Below are positions 1-11,200 of a stretch of DNA of 64,000 nucleotides, in pieces (positions within the stretch are counted from its first letter, which is position 1; each line of letters starts with the position of its first letter). The stretch comes from Asterias rubens. Its lineage: Eukaryota; Echinodermata; Asteroidea; Forcipulatida; Asteriidae. A model generated the notes under the pieces. The model saw only the letters and a program-made list of their open reading frames with translations. It was not told where the DNA came from and ran no database searches. Position numbers and translations under genes: made by a program. The DNA lies in contig NC_047073.1 in assembly GCF_902459465.1 (NCBI RefSeq), forward strand, positions 13,111,855 to 13,175,854, written 5' to 3'.

Positions 1-481
1 CCTTCCGAGAAATATTTCCACCTGAAAGCTCACTGATTCTATAGTTCATACCAGTACCAATCCTCCAGAGAAATATTTCAGTTTGAATTACATGCAAATT
101 CAAATGCATCTGAAGACAACCTGTCTAGCAGGTCTATTAACCATCACAAAAATAATCCACTATAGATGATTAAGTAACTGAACAGCTATGTGGAAACTTA
201 GGATTTAACCGATAGTGAACCTTTATGCACTATATAAATACATTGGTTGCGTTCGTTAAGCCTCCCTGGGTCTACCCCGGTGTGTGGCGTTTTTTTTTAC
301 CAGGACAAATGTGGGTAATTATCTGCACTCATTTGTCCTGGGAAAAAAAAAACGTCACACACCGAGGTCGACCCAGGGAAGCTAAACGAACGCACCCATT
401 ATTATTATTTACATGCATACAGAGTGAACTAACGACGATTATTTATGAAGCATTTGAAACCTTAACACATTCCCACTCCAG
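1..481. other. SARAF intron (partial) with dispersed repeat and MITE
   Basis: No coding signal. Positions 1-90 carry two units of a dispersed repeat recognisable by GAGAAATATTTC and CATACCAGTACCAATCC. The same repeat recurs at 28047-28190 and, inverted, at 36565-36655. A palindromic element occupies 246-397. Confidence 0.6.
246..397. mobile_element. MITE family A, copy 1 (about 150 bp palindrome)
   Basis: Arms starting GCGTTCGTTAAGCCTCCCTG and ending in the inverse (AGCTAAACGAACGCACCC) are nearly perfect inverted repeats around a short loop (GGTAATTATCTGCACTC). The same element is at 13022-13173 and 34054-34206, with half copies near 23680-23726 and 38680-38715. No coding capacity, so a non-autonomous DNA transposon is likely. 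Confidence 0.75.
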
Positions 482-2150
482 ACAATCCAGATGATGGCTA
501 CCCTAGGCCAGCTGGTCATGGCACAGGCGCTGGGGGAAACCCCCCACCACCAGGATTCAGACCGGGCTATGGAGGATCGGATAGCTGCTCTGGTTCAAGA
601 GGAGGGGGCTATGGCGCAGGACGGGGTGCTGGTGGGGGAGTGGGTGGAGGTGGATTCTGGTCTGGAGCTGCAACAGGTGGAATGCTGGGCTACTTATTTG
701 GGAGCAGAGGAAAGTAAGTTGTAGTTCAGTGTGTAGCTATAAACAATAATAACTATGTTTCGAAAACCACTGAAAAATATTTCTCCAGTTCACCATTTAG
801 CTCTTGGCATTTTGAATGGAGAATTTTTCTTGGTATTTTCCGCAAGTTTACTTCTTGTAGGAAAACCATTGTTGACTGAAAAGTACATAAAACTAGAACA
901 AAACCTCCTGGAAAAGATAGAAGTTGCTGAACTCATCAAGAACCGGGCCTAGAACTTTGATCTTGAATATTGGGCACAGCAATTTCCCCTGGTAAGGGGC
1001 ACTGCAATGAGGAAAATGTAAAAATTTTATTGGAACTTTGCAAAGGGCACCACAGAAAAAGCAAATAGCACCACAGCCAGCATAGCAATTGCTGTGGGTG
1101 CTGTTGGGTTTTTTGGGTCCTGAAAAAAAAAGTAAGTTAGACATTGGGAGATGGGAGCTATTTTATTGGCACATTTGAAATGACCCACATACTCTAAATC
1201 ATGGAGAGATTAGGATAATGTAACTAGGTGAAAATGTCGCTAGGGCAATTTTTATACCATTTTATTTTATTGTGTGTTATGAAAGCAGTTTGAAAACCCT
1301 TGTTCCTTTGCCTCTCTTTACAGTCGTGGTTATGGTTACGGCGCACCCACTTATGGTCGCCGGGGTTACGGGAACAGTGGATTTTTCGGCGGGGGTGGAG
1401 GCGGTGGTGGGTTTGGAGGAGGAGGCTTCAGCGGGGGAGGTTCAACAGGCACAAGAACATCATCTGGTAAGTTCTGATATCCACCTCCTTACTGTACAGT
1501 CAATTTAACCAATAGCTGCAGACTTGCCATGTAAATCATTCGTTATCGTTATTCGTGTGCGCGTTCAGAACTACAAAAACAATGACAATTAAGTTGGTAA
1601 GTCTGCTGCCTCCTTGCATTCAAAGGTCCCCCCTCCGCCCCATTCATGAAACTGCTAAAGCAGACAGTTTTGCTGAATAACATTTTGCTAAAAAGCCAAA
1701 ATGAGCAGCACTCCAGTTACAGATGGTACTTATGACATTGTCTTTGGGTGTTAACAGTCTTCTGGTAAGCATTTATTTTGGTTTGTGTTCAGCTCCTTTT
1801 TTGTCCGTAACCATAGTGATGTTAGGCCCAGTGATTTTGAATTCTGTCTTTAAAATTGTGAATATAGTGCACATATCAATGGGAGACTTTTGGGATGCTG
1901 GCAGCAGCAGATATGATCACTGTCCTTTTTGATGGCTCCGAGCGTACACGCACACGCTATTGCGCGCGTAGGTCCGAGATTGCGCACTACTGACGAGAGC
2001 TGTCAAAAAGGACTGCCCAAAAGTCTTCCCTTGCCCTCTGATTTTAGAAATGCTTTCAAAGCTGCAGTTGGGACAAACTTAGCAAATTATTTGACCATTT
2101 TGAATCTGTTGTTTTAACTTTTAGGATTTGGTGGAACAAGAAGGCGATAG
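482..2150 (+). CDS. SARAF: SARAF (store-operated calcium entry-associated regulatory factor), last three exons
   Basis: The 3' part of a gene that begins upstream of the window. Exons are 482-713, 1324-1466 and 2125-2150, with donors GTAAGT at 714 and 1467 and acceptors before each exon; the stop is TAG 2148-2150. Phases join cleanly (AA|T and G|GA). The protein part is proline/glycine-rich, then has the segment GFWSGAATGGMLGYLFGSRG, a second Gly-rich stretch, and ends TRTSSGFGGTRRR. The GG-LGYLFG segment and the basic GGTRRR end are hallmarks of SARAF (TMEM66), an ER membrane protein that limits store-operated calcium entry by acting on STIM proteins. The luminal part and the membrane segment are not in the window. 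The Gly-rich stretch encoded by 1324-1466 is more glycine-rich than I recall for the vertebrate protein. Identification is strong; the first exon border (482) is less certain because another AG lies at 489-490. Confidence 0.88.
714..1323. other. SARAF intron with GGGCACCACAG-type repeat
   Basis: Intron between the second- and third-last exons. Positions 955-1110 hold a diverged repeat with the words GGGCACCACAG and CCTAGAACTTTGA, which also occur in the tandem array at 47140-47290. Nothing else is recognisable. Confidence 0.5.
1881..2030. mobile_element. MITE family B, copy 1
   Basis: Inverted repeat with termini GGGAGACTTTTGGGATGC and GCCCAAAAGTCTTCCC, inner arms GTCCTTTTTGA / TCAAAAAGGAC. 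It lies in the last SARAF intron. Related elements are at 2339-2430 and 26185-26531. Confidence 0.65.
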
Positions 2151-2186
2151 TTGGAGAGGGTCACCTTGCAATCCGTGGATATTAGA

Positions 2187-2192
2187 AATAAA
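2187..2192 (+). promoter_or_regulatory. SARAF: Candidate poly(A) signal of SARAF
   Basis: AATAAA 37 nt after the SARAF stop. Further AATAAA words at 2453 and 2868 could give longer 3' ends; the sequence alone does not decide between them. Confidence 0.4.
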
Positions 2193-2338
2193 GCTGTGAG
2201 AGACAAAGACACCCAGAGGACCACTGACGAGGACCAATGAATTTAGCAATTGCCCGGTAACACAATAATGAAATAAGTCTAGTGGTTTTGTAACCACATT
2301 CCAGTAAAATTTACTGGTGTATTATATAGCTTTCCAAT

Positions 2339-2430
2339 GGGAGACTTTTGAGACGCCGAGGAGGAGAGGAGACATAACGGTCCTTTTTTGCAGGTCAGAA
2401 CTGTGAAAAGGACCGTCCAAAAGTCTCCTA
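2339..2430. mobile_element. MITE family B, copy 2 (short)
   Basis: Termini GGGAGACTTTTGAGACG and CCAAAAGTCTCC are inverted; inner arms CGGTCCTTTTT / AAAAGGACCG pair as well. It lies in the SARAF 3' flank. Confidence 0.6.
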
Positions 2431-3114
2431 TTTTACATACTCAGTAAATTTCAATAAATATTAAAAACAAAAACATGGCAACAGTTTCCATTCACTTTAG
2501 TTACCCACTTGTACCTGACCCCTAGCAATGGTTTAGCACTCACTGTGCCTGTGGTCAGTCTTTTATACAAGTACTTGTCCATAGCATATTGAAAGAGTGG
2601 CGATGATAGACCTTTTTTGACTGGAATAATATACAGGGTTCGGTAACAGTAGCCACAATAATATTCTACCCTCATTTTCAGTATACCTTTTGGCATTTTA
2701 CGCTAAGCAACGCAACTGACAAATTTTGCAGTTAATTGTTATACTTCTTAAAACAATGCAAAAAGTACAAGCATTAAACAAAATCACCTTTAATAAGAAA
2801 ACATTGAAATGAAAAATGCCAAGTGCCTCAATGTTTTAGTAATTTTTAAGAACTCTTAAAGTGTAACAAATAAATTATTTTATTTTGTTGCCTTAAAGTA
2901 GCTTGAATAAAGTAGTCTGTAAAGACAAAAATAATTCTATCACACAAAATAATAATATTGTAAAATATGTACATAAACCTTACACACTTTTATCACTTAC
3001 TATGTTTTAAAGATTATGATAGAAACTGGTTCAGATATTAAACTAAGTATTTTTTAGGTGCTGGAGCGAATGATTTGTACAGTAGCCCTTTTCAACCTGC
3101 CATGTGCTCACCAC

Positions 3115-3264
3115 CTGGGCCAAATTGCATCGAGCTGCGTAAGCACAAGAAAAAGCTAAGCACAAAAAAGCAGCTAAGCAAAATAATTTAAAAAATAGTT
3201 TTGCTTTGCAGAAAATTTTCAAACAACATCTTCTGATTAAGCAACTCTTTGAAATTTGGCCCTG
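3115..3264. mobile_element. MITE family C, copy 1
   Basis: Ends GGGCCAAATTGCATCGAGCTG and its inverse AACTCTTTGAAATTTGGCCC. It contains repeated TAAGCA words. Other copies are at 5191-5431 and 16762-16992, with half copies at 27869-27930 and 60460-60492 and diverged relatives near 43737 and 54945. Confidence 0.65.
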
Positions 3265-4089
3265 TTTGGGTTTTGCTATGGCAGTCAGTGTTTGTTTTAT
3301 GGTAATGGTGTTTGTAAGAAAGAATAAGTGCGATGATCACTTCTTATTTCATAATAATTCTATTTTGGTCACGTATTTATCACTTATTTATCTTTTGTAC
3401 AGTATTAAGACTATCTTGATTAAAACGAGTTACTCATCCTAACTTAGGCTTAGCGGCTAGCCATACAATTTTAATATCTCCTAGGACTAGTCCTAAGTTA
3501 GGACTAGTCCTAACTCTTTGTGAAATCGACCCCAGGACTTGCAACCACAAGGTTGTGGGTTCGAATCCAACCAAGCTAACCGCACATTGCACAATGACTA
3601 GAACAAGCATTGTTGTCTAGGAATCACAATTTCCAGTGAATCACAAAGAACCAATGTTTGTGTTTTAAGAGATTTTTTTGGGGCAGGCTTGGTGTTAATA
3701 TCCCCTTTTGTTGGATTTAACCGAGTTCCTTTGACAGGAAGACCATCTAAACAAACTAACAAGCAGTCGGTTGCCTTCACTTTGCCTGGTGTCAAAAGTC
3801 AATACAATTTGTTGGTTGGCTCTAAGTGTAATTTTCACCATTTCAAATTTATTTACTACATACATGGCAGCTTAAGCATTTACTAATATTCAAAGTATTT
3901 TCCTTCATTATTCAAGATGATTTTAACTTTTGTTGAGAATGTTATGTTTCGAGCTCTGTCAGACAGAAGTGCAACAATAAAAAAGTAAAATTTAATTTTA
4001 TTGTCTTGGTTTATCTATATTTCTTATTGGTAATAAAGTACTTATCATATCAAGACTATGACCGGAACCTTAATTTCATGGACCTGCTT

Positions 4090-4531
4090 AAAGGAACACG
4101 TTGCCTTGGATCGGGCGAGTTGGACGATAAAAAGCGTTTGTAACCGTTTGTTATAAAATGCATATGGGTAGAAAGATGTTGTAAAAGTAGAATACAATGA
4201 TCTACACAAATTTCACTCAAAATTGCGTGGTTTTGCTTTTACTGTGCGCACTAACACGGTCGGCCATTTATGGGAGTCAAAAATTTGACTCCCATATATG
4301 ACTAACACGGTCGGCCATTTATGGGAGTCAAAAATTTGAATCCCATATATGGCCGACCGTGTTAGTCGACGATGTAAAACGAAAACCACGCAATTTGGAG
4401 TCATATTTGTGTAGATCATTGTGTTTTACTTTTACAACATCTTTCTACCCATAATATGCATTTTATAAAAAACGGTTACTGAACGCTTTTCAAAGACCAA
4501 CTCGACCGATCCAAGGCAACGTGTTCCTTTA
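4090..4531. mobile_element. Long hairpin element (MITE family D), about 440 bp
   Basis: The left arm begins AAAGGAACACGTTGCCTTGG and the right arm ends in its inverse, CCAAGGCAACGTGTTCCTTT. The arms pair over nearly the whole length. In the centre a roughly 51-bp segment starting ACTAACACGGTCGGCC occurs twice in tandem (4249 and 4300) and once inverted. No coding capacity. Confidence 0.75.
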
Positions 4532-5190
4532 ACCACATAAAGTATTCTAGCCCAACAAAATAATGAACGCAGAATTGGTCCGAAATAATTTAATTACAGA
4601 TTATGTTAGATTTTATCTGCGTGATTACTTCTAAAGCATTCACGTGTGGCAGGCTGTGTGCCTAACAACACAATGCACTTTTGAGGAGAACATTGCAGAA
4701 TCTACTAATTAAATTATTTTACACCGAAAAAACATCCTCCAAAAAAATACTAATCTTTTCAGAATTATTGAAAATTTGTGCTAATGAAGTTGTGTACTCT
4801 TCCTCTGAATACATAACACTATTTGAAAAAATAAGATTATGACAATTATAAATAAACATGACAAGCGACGACGTGAAATATCAACCCTGACAGAAATGTT
4901 CCAGTTAGACTATTCTCACAATTAAATAGCATAAATGGCTTCGACCATTATGCAACATAAGAAATCCCAAGACAGTGATGTGAAGTCATCTTGAAAACAA
5001 CTAGCAAGGACAACATCAACAAGATCGCCGAACATTAATGGGCAGGGGCGGGGCAAGAAAAGAGATGGGGACTCTGCAAGAGAATGGGTTAAACCATCTC
5101 AACCAATCGCAGTCTTCAACTTGTCTTTACATGACAACTTGCGTTATCCGACCTCTACTAATTACTAGCTTTTTTTAGATGGGCAATACT

Positions 5191-5431
5191 GGGGCCAATT
5201 TCATAGAGCTGCTTAAGCCAAAAATTTGGTTAAGCACGAAAATAGCTTGCTAATTTTACACAGGTTACTGGCCAAAATGTCATGCCAAATACATTGCTTG
5301 TGACTGGTATTGAGCTATTGTTAGCATAACAATTGAGTGGGGTCTTGGCCGGTATTCTGATTTTACTAAGCATGGGTTATTTTGCTTAAGCAGAATTCTT
5401 TGCTTAAGCAGCTCTATGAAATTTGGCCCTG
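5191..5431. mobile_element. MITE family C, copy 2
   Basis: Termini GGGGCCAATTTCATAGAGCT and AGCTCTATGAAATTTGGCCC are inverted repeats; the interior is rich in GCTTAAGCA words. Confidence 0.7.
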
Positions 5432-5769
5432 GTGTGTGTGTACTGACAGATTTACCTAAGCGTTATAGTGTTACGATTAGATACAGGGCAATAGACCTAC
5501 CTGTGCCATTCACCAAAATAATAGCAAAGATACAAGAAGAAGCATACCACTGGAAACATAAGATATATTTTCAAAAACGGCAATGGTTTTACAGACAAAT
5601 TAATGGTTGTTCAGGGGGAAAATATAGGACCATGTATTTTCTATTGTTGTGTTGCCTCATAATGAAGTAAAACAAATTTTATATCGAAGAGGTGAATATC
5701 GCGCAAGTGAACTTTAAAAAATTAGATACGGCAATTTTTTGTCCTCACCTTAATCCGGCGACGACTCTA

Positions 5770-6480
5770 TAATGTACGTTCACATACCACATATCCATAG
5801 ATTTTTAACTCCCATCTCCGGGCTCAGCCTCGTGAGAATGAGAGTCGTCAGCTCAGAGTTCTTCTTGCAAAGTTCACGAAATAGTCCCTGGAGTCCCATA
5901 ATGTCTCTTGAAGCTTGGCCGAACGACGAGAACTCACTGTTCGGGAGCTATACAGCTGTTGACTGCCGGTCTGTCTTCAGTCGTGTACTCAACACCAAAG
6001 TTATGTTGTTGTCCTGTTTGTAGTTTGAACATGGAGGTAGAATGTGTCTGCCTCCATGTTTGAAGTATGAGAGCTAACTCATTCTTGGAACTTGTTAAAA
6101 GGAATGGCTTAACCATGAAACTGTTCTAGTTGTACGCCTACTGCAGCAGTTGTGTGTGTTATATAACACACTTCCATACGTGTAGCAAAATGTCACTCTC
6201 CAAAAAGTTAGTGTCCCTCCAACAAGTCTTCTTTAGATCATTAATACTGCAATGAAAAGCTCCCGATATTAGTCCAATAATTATCTACAAAGTTCCTCGT
6301 GAATGTGCCACTGTCTGCTCCTACATTCCTAGTCAGACACACGATGTACAAATCCAAAGCAAGATGCAAGAATTTGCAGCCATAATCCTGTTGTTCCAGT
6401 TCGCTGCGGCCATCATTATAATAATGACCGTGCAGTTCATGTGACAAAAGTGCTTCAAATTTGGGCGCTACAAAAGCTTC
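5770..6480 (-). other. Possible minus-strand coding exons, unrecognised
   Basis: Two minus-strand open stretches look protein-like but match no family I recognise. The upper one (about 6480 down to 6240, about 80 residues, ending GSFSLQY-stop) has mixed hydrophobic and charged composition. The lower one (about 5940 down to 5770) follows a possible acceptor (CCCGAACAG) and reads GLQGLFRELCKKNSELTTL before a stop near 5774. They do not form an obvious single gene, and there is no convincing start or donor. They may be remnants of an old gene or chance reading frames. Confidence 0.2.
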
Positions 6481-6610
6481 TCATTTGCATAACACTGTTG
6501 AATGGTGCAGCTGTGCTTAGGAATGTGTCGTGTGAATAATGATATGCACATTATCGTTATCGTCTGCTCAGAACTCAGATGGCTAGCCACTGTAGCTAGC
6601 CATGCAATTG

Positions 6611-6742
6611 AGGCCGTGTCCGAAACGACGACTTCGGCTACAGCTACGTCTAGATCAGCGCGTCTACCAGTGTTAAAGAATAGGCAGACGCGCGCGATCT
6701 AGCCGTAGCTGTAGCCGAAGTCGCCGTTTCGGACACGGCCTT
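6611..6742. mobile_element. 132-bp palindrome (MITE family E), copy 1
   Basis: Begins AGGCCGTGTCCGAAACGACG and ends with the inverse. The arms (about 55 nt) pair almost perfectly around a short loop with GTGTTAAAGAATAGG. A copy differing by about two bases is at 31757-31888. Confidence 0.75.
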
Positions 6743-7127
6743 AAGTGTAAAAAAAAGTAAACTGGTCCCCTGTCTTTGGCATTACCAGTGATTTCCAGCG
6801 ATTTCATTGGACACAATAATTTCATTGGATAAACGGCAGTGACGTAAGCTTTCAAAGTGATTTGATTGGTCTGAGGTGATTGATGGTGGAGCTGACAAAC
6901 ATTACATCAGGCCAATCAAAAGACAGATATGGAATCCTTACTTTCGGGGCGTCTGTAGTGTGCACTGTGTATTAGGTACAGTACATGTAGGCCCGTATTG
7001 TTGTGTATTATTATGTAGACAGGATTTAACTCGATTCTCAATTTGAAACAAATGACCAATTGAAATGTCAATAATAACATCGAAGTCTTATAATTATTTA
7101 GCACCGTATAATATAATGGTTTACAAG

Positions 7128-7271
7128 GTGCATTCAGCAGCCACAACCAGGAACACCGGGGCAAACCCCTTATCTTTTCGATAAGTGCACTGGGTTCTTT
7201 TACATGCGTTACACAACACATGGGGCCACACACTCAGCTGATTTAGTGCTCTTTACCGCTCGGCCACGACA
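7128..7271 (-). mobile_element. SINE fragment (tRNA-derived family), antisense
   Basis: Read on the minus strand it contains AACCCAGTGCACTTATCG, then a stretch ending GTTCCTGGTTGTGGCTGCTG. These words match the body of the fuller copies at 35299-35612 and 51160-51545. Confidence 0.6.
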
Positions 7272-7668
7272 CTTCCACGGCCACGACATCACAAAATAAA
7301 TCTCGATGGAAACTAGTAATGCTGTTTATTGCACATAGTTTTGCCTCGTTATAACGTGGCTTTATGGCTGTTTGCACGCTTTGTTTATTGTTATAAAACT
7401 TGTCACTTACATTGTCTAACTCCCAGAAACAACAAGCAGGCGAGAATCCAAACCAAACTAATCCTTCGAAGACTCGTCATATGTTTGTCCATCTATTCAT
7501 TCAATTGTTGGGAAGACTTACACAATTACATTTCTTTTATTTACGTCATCCTTATGGCTGAGAACTTTGATTGAAACCACTAATTCTACGATGCAGAAAA
7601 TACTACATTTTCAGAATAATTAGGGTTGATTTAAAAAAAAAAATCATTTTTGTTTTGAGTTAGTTTAC

Positions 7669-7981
7669 GATGTCTCCCTTATTTTCGCGTAAAAACCAAG
7701 CTTGAAGTTTGTTCCATGTTTTTAACGCGCCAAAATTGAGCCATCTTGATTGACCACTTTGAGCGCGCGCGCTTTCGTGAGTTTGAAAAAGACGCAATTT
7801 CCGTCCGTCCGCGCACGTGAGGGACGGATTGTGCTCTGCGCCCGTCTTCTCGGAACGCGCGCGCCCAAAGTAGTAAATTCCTTTCATTCTATATCTATGA
7901 TTCCTTTATCGTGTATGCTTAGGCGCGTTAAAAACAACAAACTTCAAGCTTGGTTTTACACGAAAATACAGGGAGACATCA
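7669..7981. mobile_element. Inverted-repeat element with GATGTCTCCCT termini (MITE family F)
   Basis: The left arm GATGTCTCCCTTATTTTCGC is mirrored by the right arm ending AGGGAGACATC. The inner arms AAACCAAGCTTGAAGTTTGTT / ACAAACTTCAAGCTTGGTTT also pair. It lies 200 bp upstream of the Tie-like start codon, so it may sit in the promoter or 5' UTR. Open frames across it are by-products. Confidence 0.65.
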
Positions 7982-8177
7982 TAAATCAACAACTCCAACT
8001 GCAGTTTTTTGTTAATTTTTACTGGTGTACCATATTAGTATTGAAAACTATTAGTCTGCAAAGTAGTCTGTTGTGCATCTTAGAATTAGTCGTTTCAATA
8101 AAAGTTTTCAGTCCTTTTGGATGACGCAAATAATAGCAATGTAGTTGTGGAAATATTCCCAACAATTAAAGGAATAT

Positions 8178-8256
8178 ATGGACAAACATTGGACATATCG
8201 TCAAAGGATTAATTTGGTTTGGACTCTCGCCTGCTTGTTGTTGCTGATCAGACAAT
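8178..8256 (+). other. Exon 1 of the Tie-like receptor: start codon and signal peptide
   Basis: ATG at 8178 begins MDKHWTYRQRINLVWTLACL followed by LLLIRQ. A basic stretch followed by about 13 hydrophobic residues is a standard secretory signal. An in-frame TTG-initiated extension upstream has no ATG, so 8178 is chosen. The donor is GTAAGT at 8257. Confidence 0.8.
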
Positions 8257-11200
8257 GTAAGTATTCTAACAATAAACAAAAATCAAATATTCATTCATTC
8301 ATTTTTTTTTTACCAACTGGCAGCACAACAAACTGTGATTACAAGAGTAAACAAATATTGGGGAAAAAATGTTGCACAGATCATAAAGTCACGTTCACTT
8401 CTGCTCTCACATTTAACTTTGCTACTTCCATTGCATTCAGTACTTTTGCAGTAAGTTTTGTGTGAATATGGATGGGCGTTTTATAATGCTTCATTTAGCC
8501 TTCATTATGCAGAGCCCGAATCTACAGGTAAACAGGTAAACAGGTAAGGAGACAAAACAATGTCTGTCACTATACTATGTGCAGCTATAGGCAGGATAGG
8601 CCTAATATAAACTATATTTATTTTGCAACCGAATAATAAATTGTGTCTCTTTTTAATACGAAGGTGGAGCCCTTGACTTGAGAGACAAGCAGGCTGAGCA
8701 GAGTTCAACCAACGGCGGGTACATTGCAAAACACGCTATCGACGGGGGTCAGAACTCAATTTCGGTTACAGGTATACTTTTTATAATTATATAGGTTAAC
8801 CTACAGAAGTTGTGTACGATTTAATAAATTAACTGCTAATAAACCGAGGCTTGGGGCGTTTGTAAAAAAAAAAAAGGAATATTCACGATCTTCATCGCCA
8901 ACATCTTCACCACACCTGATTTACAGTAGGCCTACACCATTTTCACCACAACCAATTTAAACAATACACCATATTCACCATGCCCCATTTACAGTATATT
9001 CACCACAACCCATTTACCCTACACCATCTTCACCACCCCCCTTTTAGTTTACAGTACACCATCTTTACTACACCCATTTACAATTTATCATTTTCACCAC
9101 AACTATTATCACAAAAGATCTACACTACCATGTGCAAAGCAATTTTAAATACCGTCTTCAACACAACACCATAATAACGATAATCAACATCTTCACTACA
9201 TCTATGATCTACATCACCAGTACAATTTCTGCATACACACCTACATCTGCCGACACCCCGAGTGATCTGTTTTGATCCTAGCAGTTACCCCGATCCAATG
9301 ACCCTGACCCTGACCCTGATGACCCTAACCATTACGTTTAAAACACGAGATGGTTTTCGGAACATGGTGTTCGGAACATTGGGAACTCCGAACATCTTCA
9401 CCACACCTTTATCACCATCGCGAACTTGACCACCCTCTTTTACCACCCCTTATGTTTTATTAACAATCTTCACCACACTATCACGTAATCATCACCAATG
9501 TGCTGTGTTACTCTGATACTACGTTCCTTCACCATGTCTTAACTTTTCCTTTCCCCCCAGTGGCTGAAGTTAAACCATGGTGGAGAGTTGACCTTGGTGA
9601 AGCCTACTGCTTGAAACAAATATCTCTGAAAGTAAGAGTTGACTGTTGCGGTAAGTTTATGTTGACGTTTAAGCCCAATTCCTTTAGGTGTAGAGAATAC
9701 AGACGTCACCAGTCACGTTTAGAGTCATTGTGGGTTTTTGTTTTCTTTCAGGTTAGAGGTATTATAGTAGGTGTGTACGTTCCGAAAATTTAGGAATACA
9801 CAAACATTATGAAATGTACAAAAATTATAATTCGGAACTCGGCAAACTCCCACAAGGGGGATATCAAAACCAAGCTGGCAACAGCCTAACGCCAATGAAA
9901 AACATTGGTTTAACGTCTATAATTATGAATTGCACAAAATCAACAATACTTAGATTAGTCATTGTGAAATCAGCAGTTATAGCTTGTAGGATTTGAACTT
10001 AAAACCTTATCATTACAAGTTTTGCAGTCTTACTACTTGACTTATGTGAATGTGTTCCCAGGCTCACCGCGCCCATTTCCTGTTCATCCACTTTGTTAAT
10101 TTCATGTAATCGAAATGTGGGTAACTTTGGGAAAAAACAGCATTTGATGACAACACAGCAATTCCACAAAATAAAAGAAAATACTTTTCTTACGGTGTCG
10201 TTACTTTCTCGAAATAAATTATAAGAACAATATTTACTGCTCAAAGTGAGGGTGTTTTCTTCTCTGACAAAAGGTCTTTGCAACTGACTTTGTAATTCCA
10301 CACCATTCCTTATTCATGGGTTAATATCGAAAGTCAAGACAACTCATAACCATCTACTTTGTATTTGCAGCTAACAGACTCGACCAAGCTACAGTGAGGG
10401 CAGGCTTCAGCACAGACCACTACCTCAACCGGTTTATCGGCCCTCGTGTATCAATCAACGCGTCCGGCTTGGGAGCATTGTTGCCGTTCGTGCCCAGTCC
10501 GCTCGTCACGGCTCGTTATGTCAGCGTCAATCATGATAAGACCTCCATCAAGATTGTAGCAATGGCAGAAGTCATGGTAGACGAACTCCTTGATACAGAC
10601 ACGGAAGCTGAAGTAACAGGTAAACTTTTGCATCTGTCAGATCTTCGAAATAATCGGTGACAAATGAACTGTTTTTGAGAAAAGTTGAGTGGCTCTACTA
10701 AGCCCCCATACTCGCTCACCCCAAACCAAATCCCAAGTCAGGATCAACCCGGATTATTGGATCATCTTGGACACATAATCCGCGTCATACGGATTACTGA
10801 CTCAGAAGTGAGTCGGGTTTCATAGGACCGGGAATCCGGGTCAATTCTGACCCTGAAAATGTTAAGCTTTTTTTGTTATAATAACCTCGTGAACAAAATA
10901 CATGATGGTTCCGTATAATATCATAACAAGACTGACGTTTCTAATGGACTTCTTGCATGCAGAGGAAGGGTTGGACTTCACTGTTGTCATCCACCCGCCT
11001 GTAGTGGGCCAAGGTGAGATTGTCATCGGTGCATACAAAGGATGTAGGGACATCACTGCTAACGTGTCATTCGGTAGACAGTTGACGACCGGAGGAAATC
11101 AGAGCGGACTACCGGGGCAATCCAGCCAGGTCGATGACATTTACTACGGTCGCGCGACGAGGTTGCTTCTTTTGCCGGATCTGGATGGAAACGACAGGGT

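Larger units (their letters stand above)
2431..8177. other. Intergenic region between SARAF and the Tie-like gene
   Basis: About 5.7 kb without a clear gene. It holds, in order, an inverted-repeat element (3115-3264), a palindromic motif CCTAGGACTAGTCCTAAGTT with a tRNA-like word GTGGGTTCGAATCC (3485-3570), a long hairpin (4090-4531), another inverted-repeat element (5191-5431), doubtful minus-strand exons (5770-6480), a 132-bp palindrome (6611-6742), an antisense SINE piece (7128-7271) and a 313-bp inverted repeat (7669-7981). The 5' UTR and promoter of the downstream gene should lie in the last part; no TATA box stands out. Confidence 0.6.

Noticed and set aside
7750-8124. 124-residue open frame before the Tie-like start
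   Set aside because: It lies across the arms of an inverted-repeat element and has no domain or splice context.
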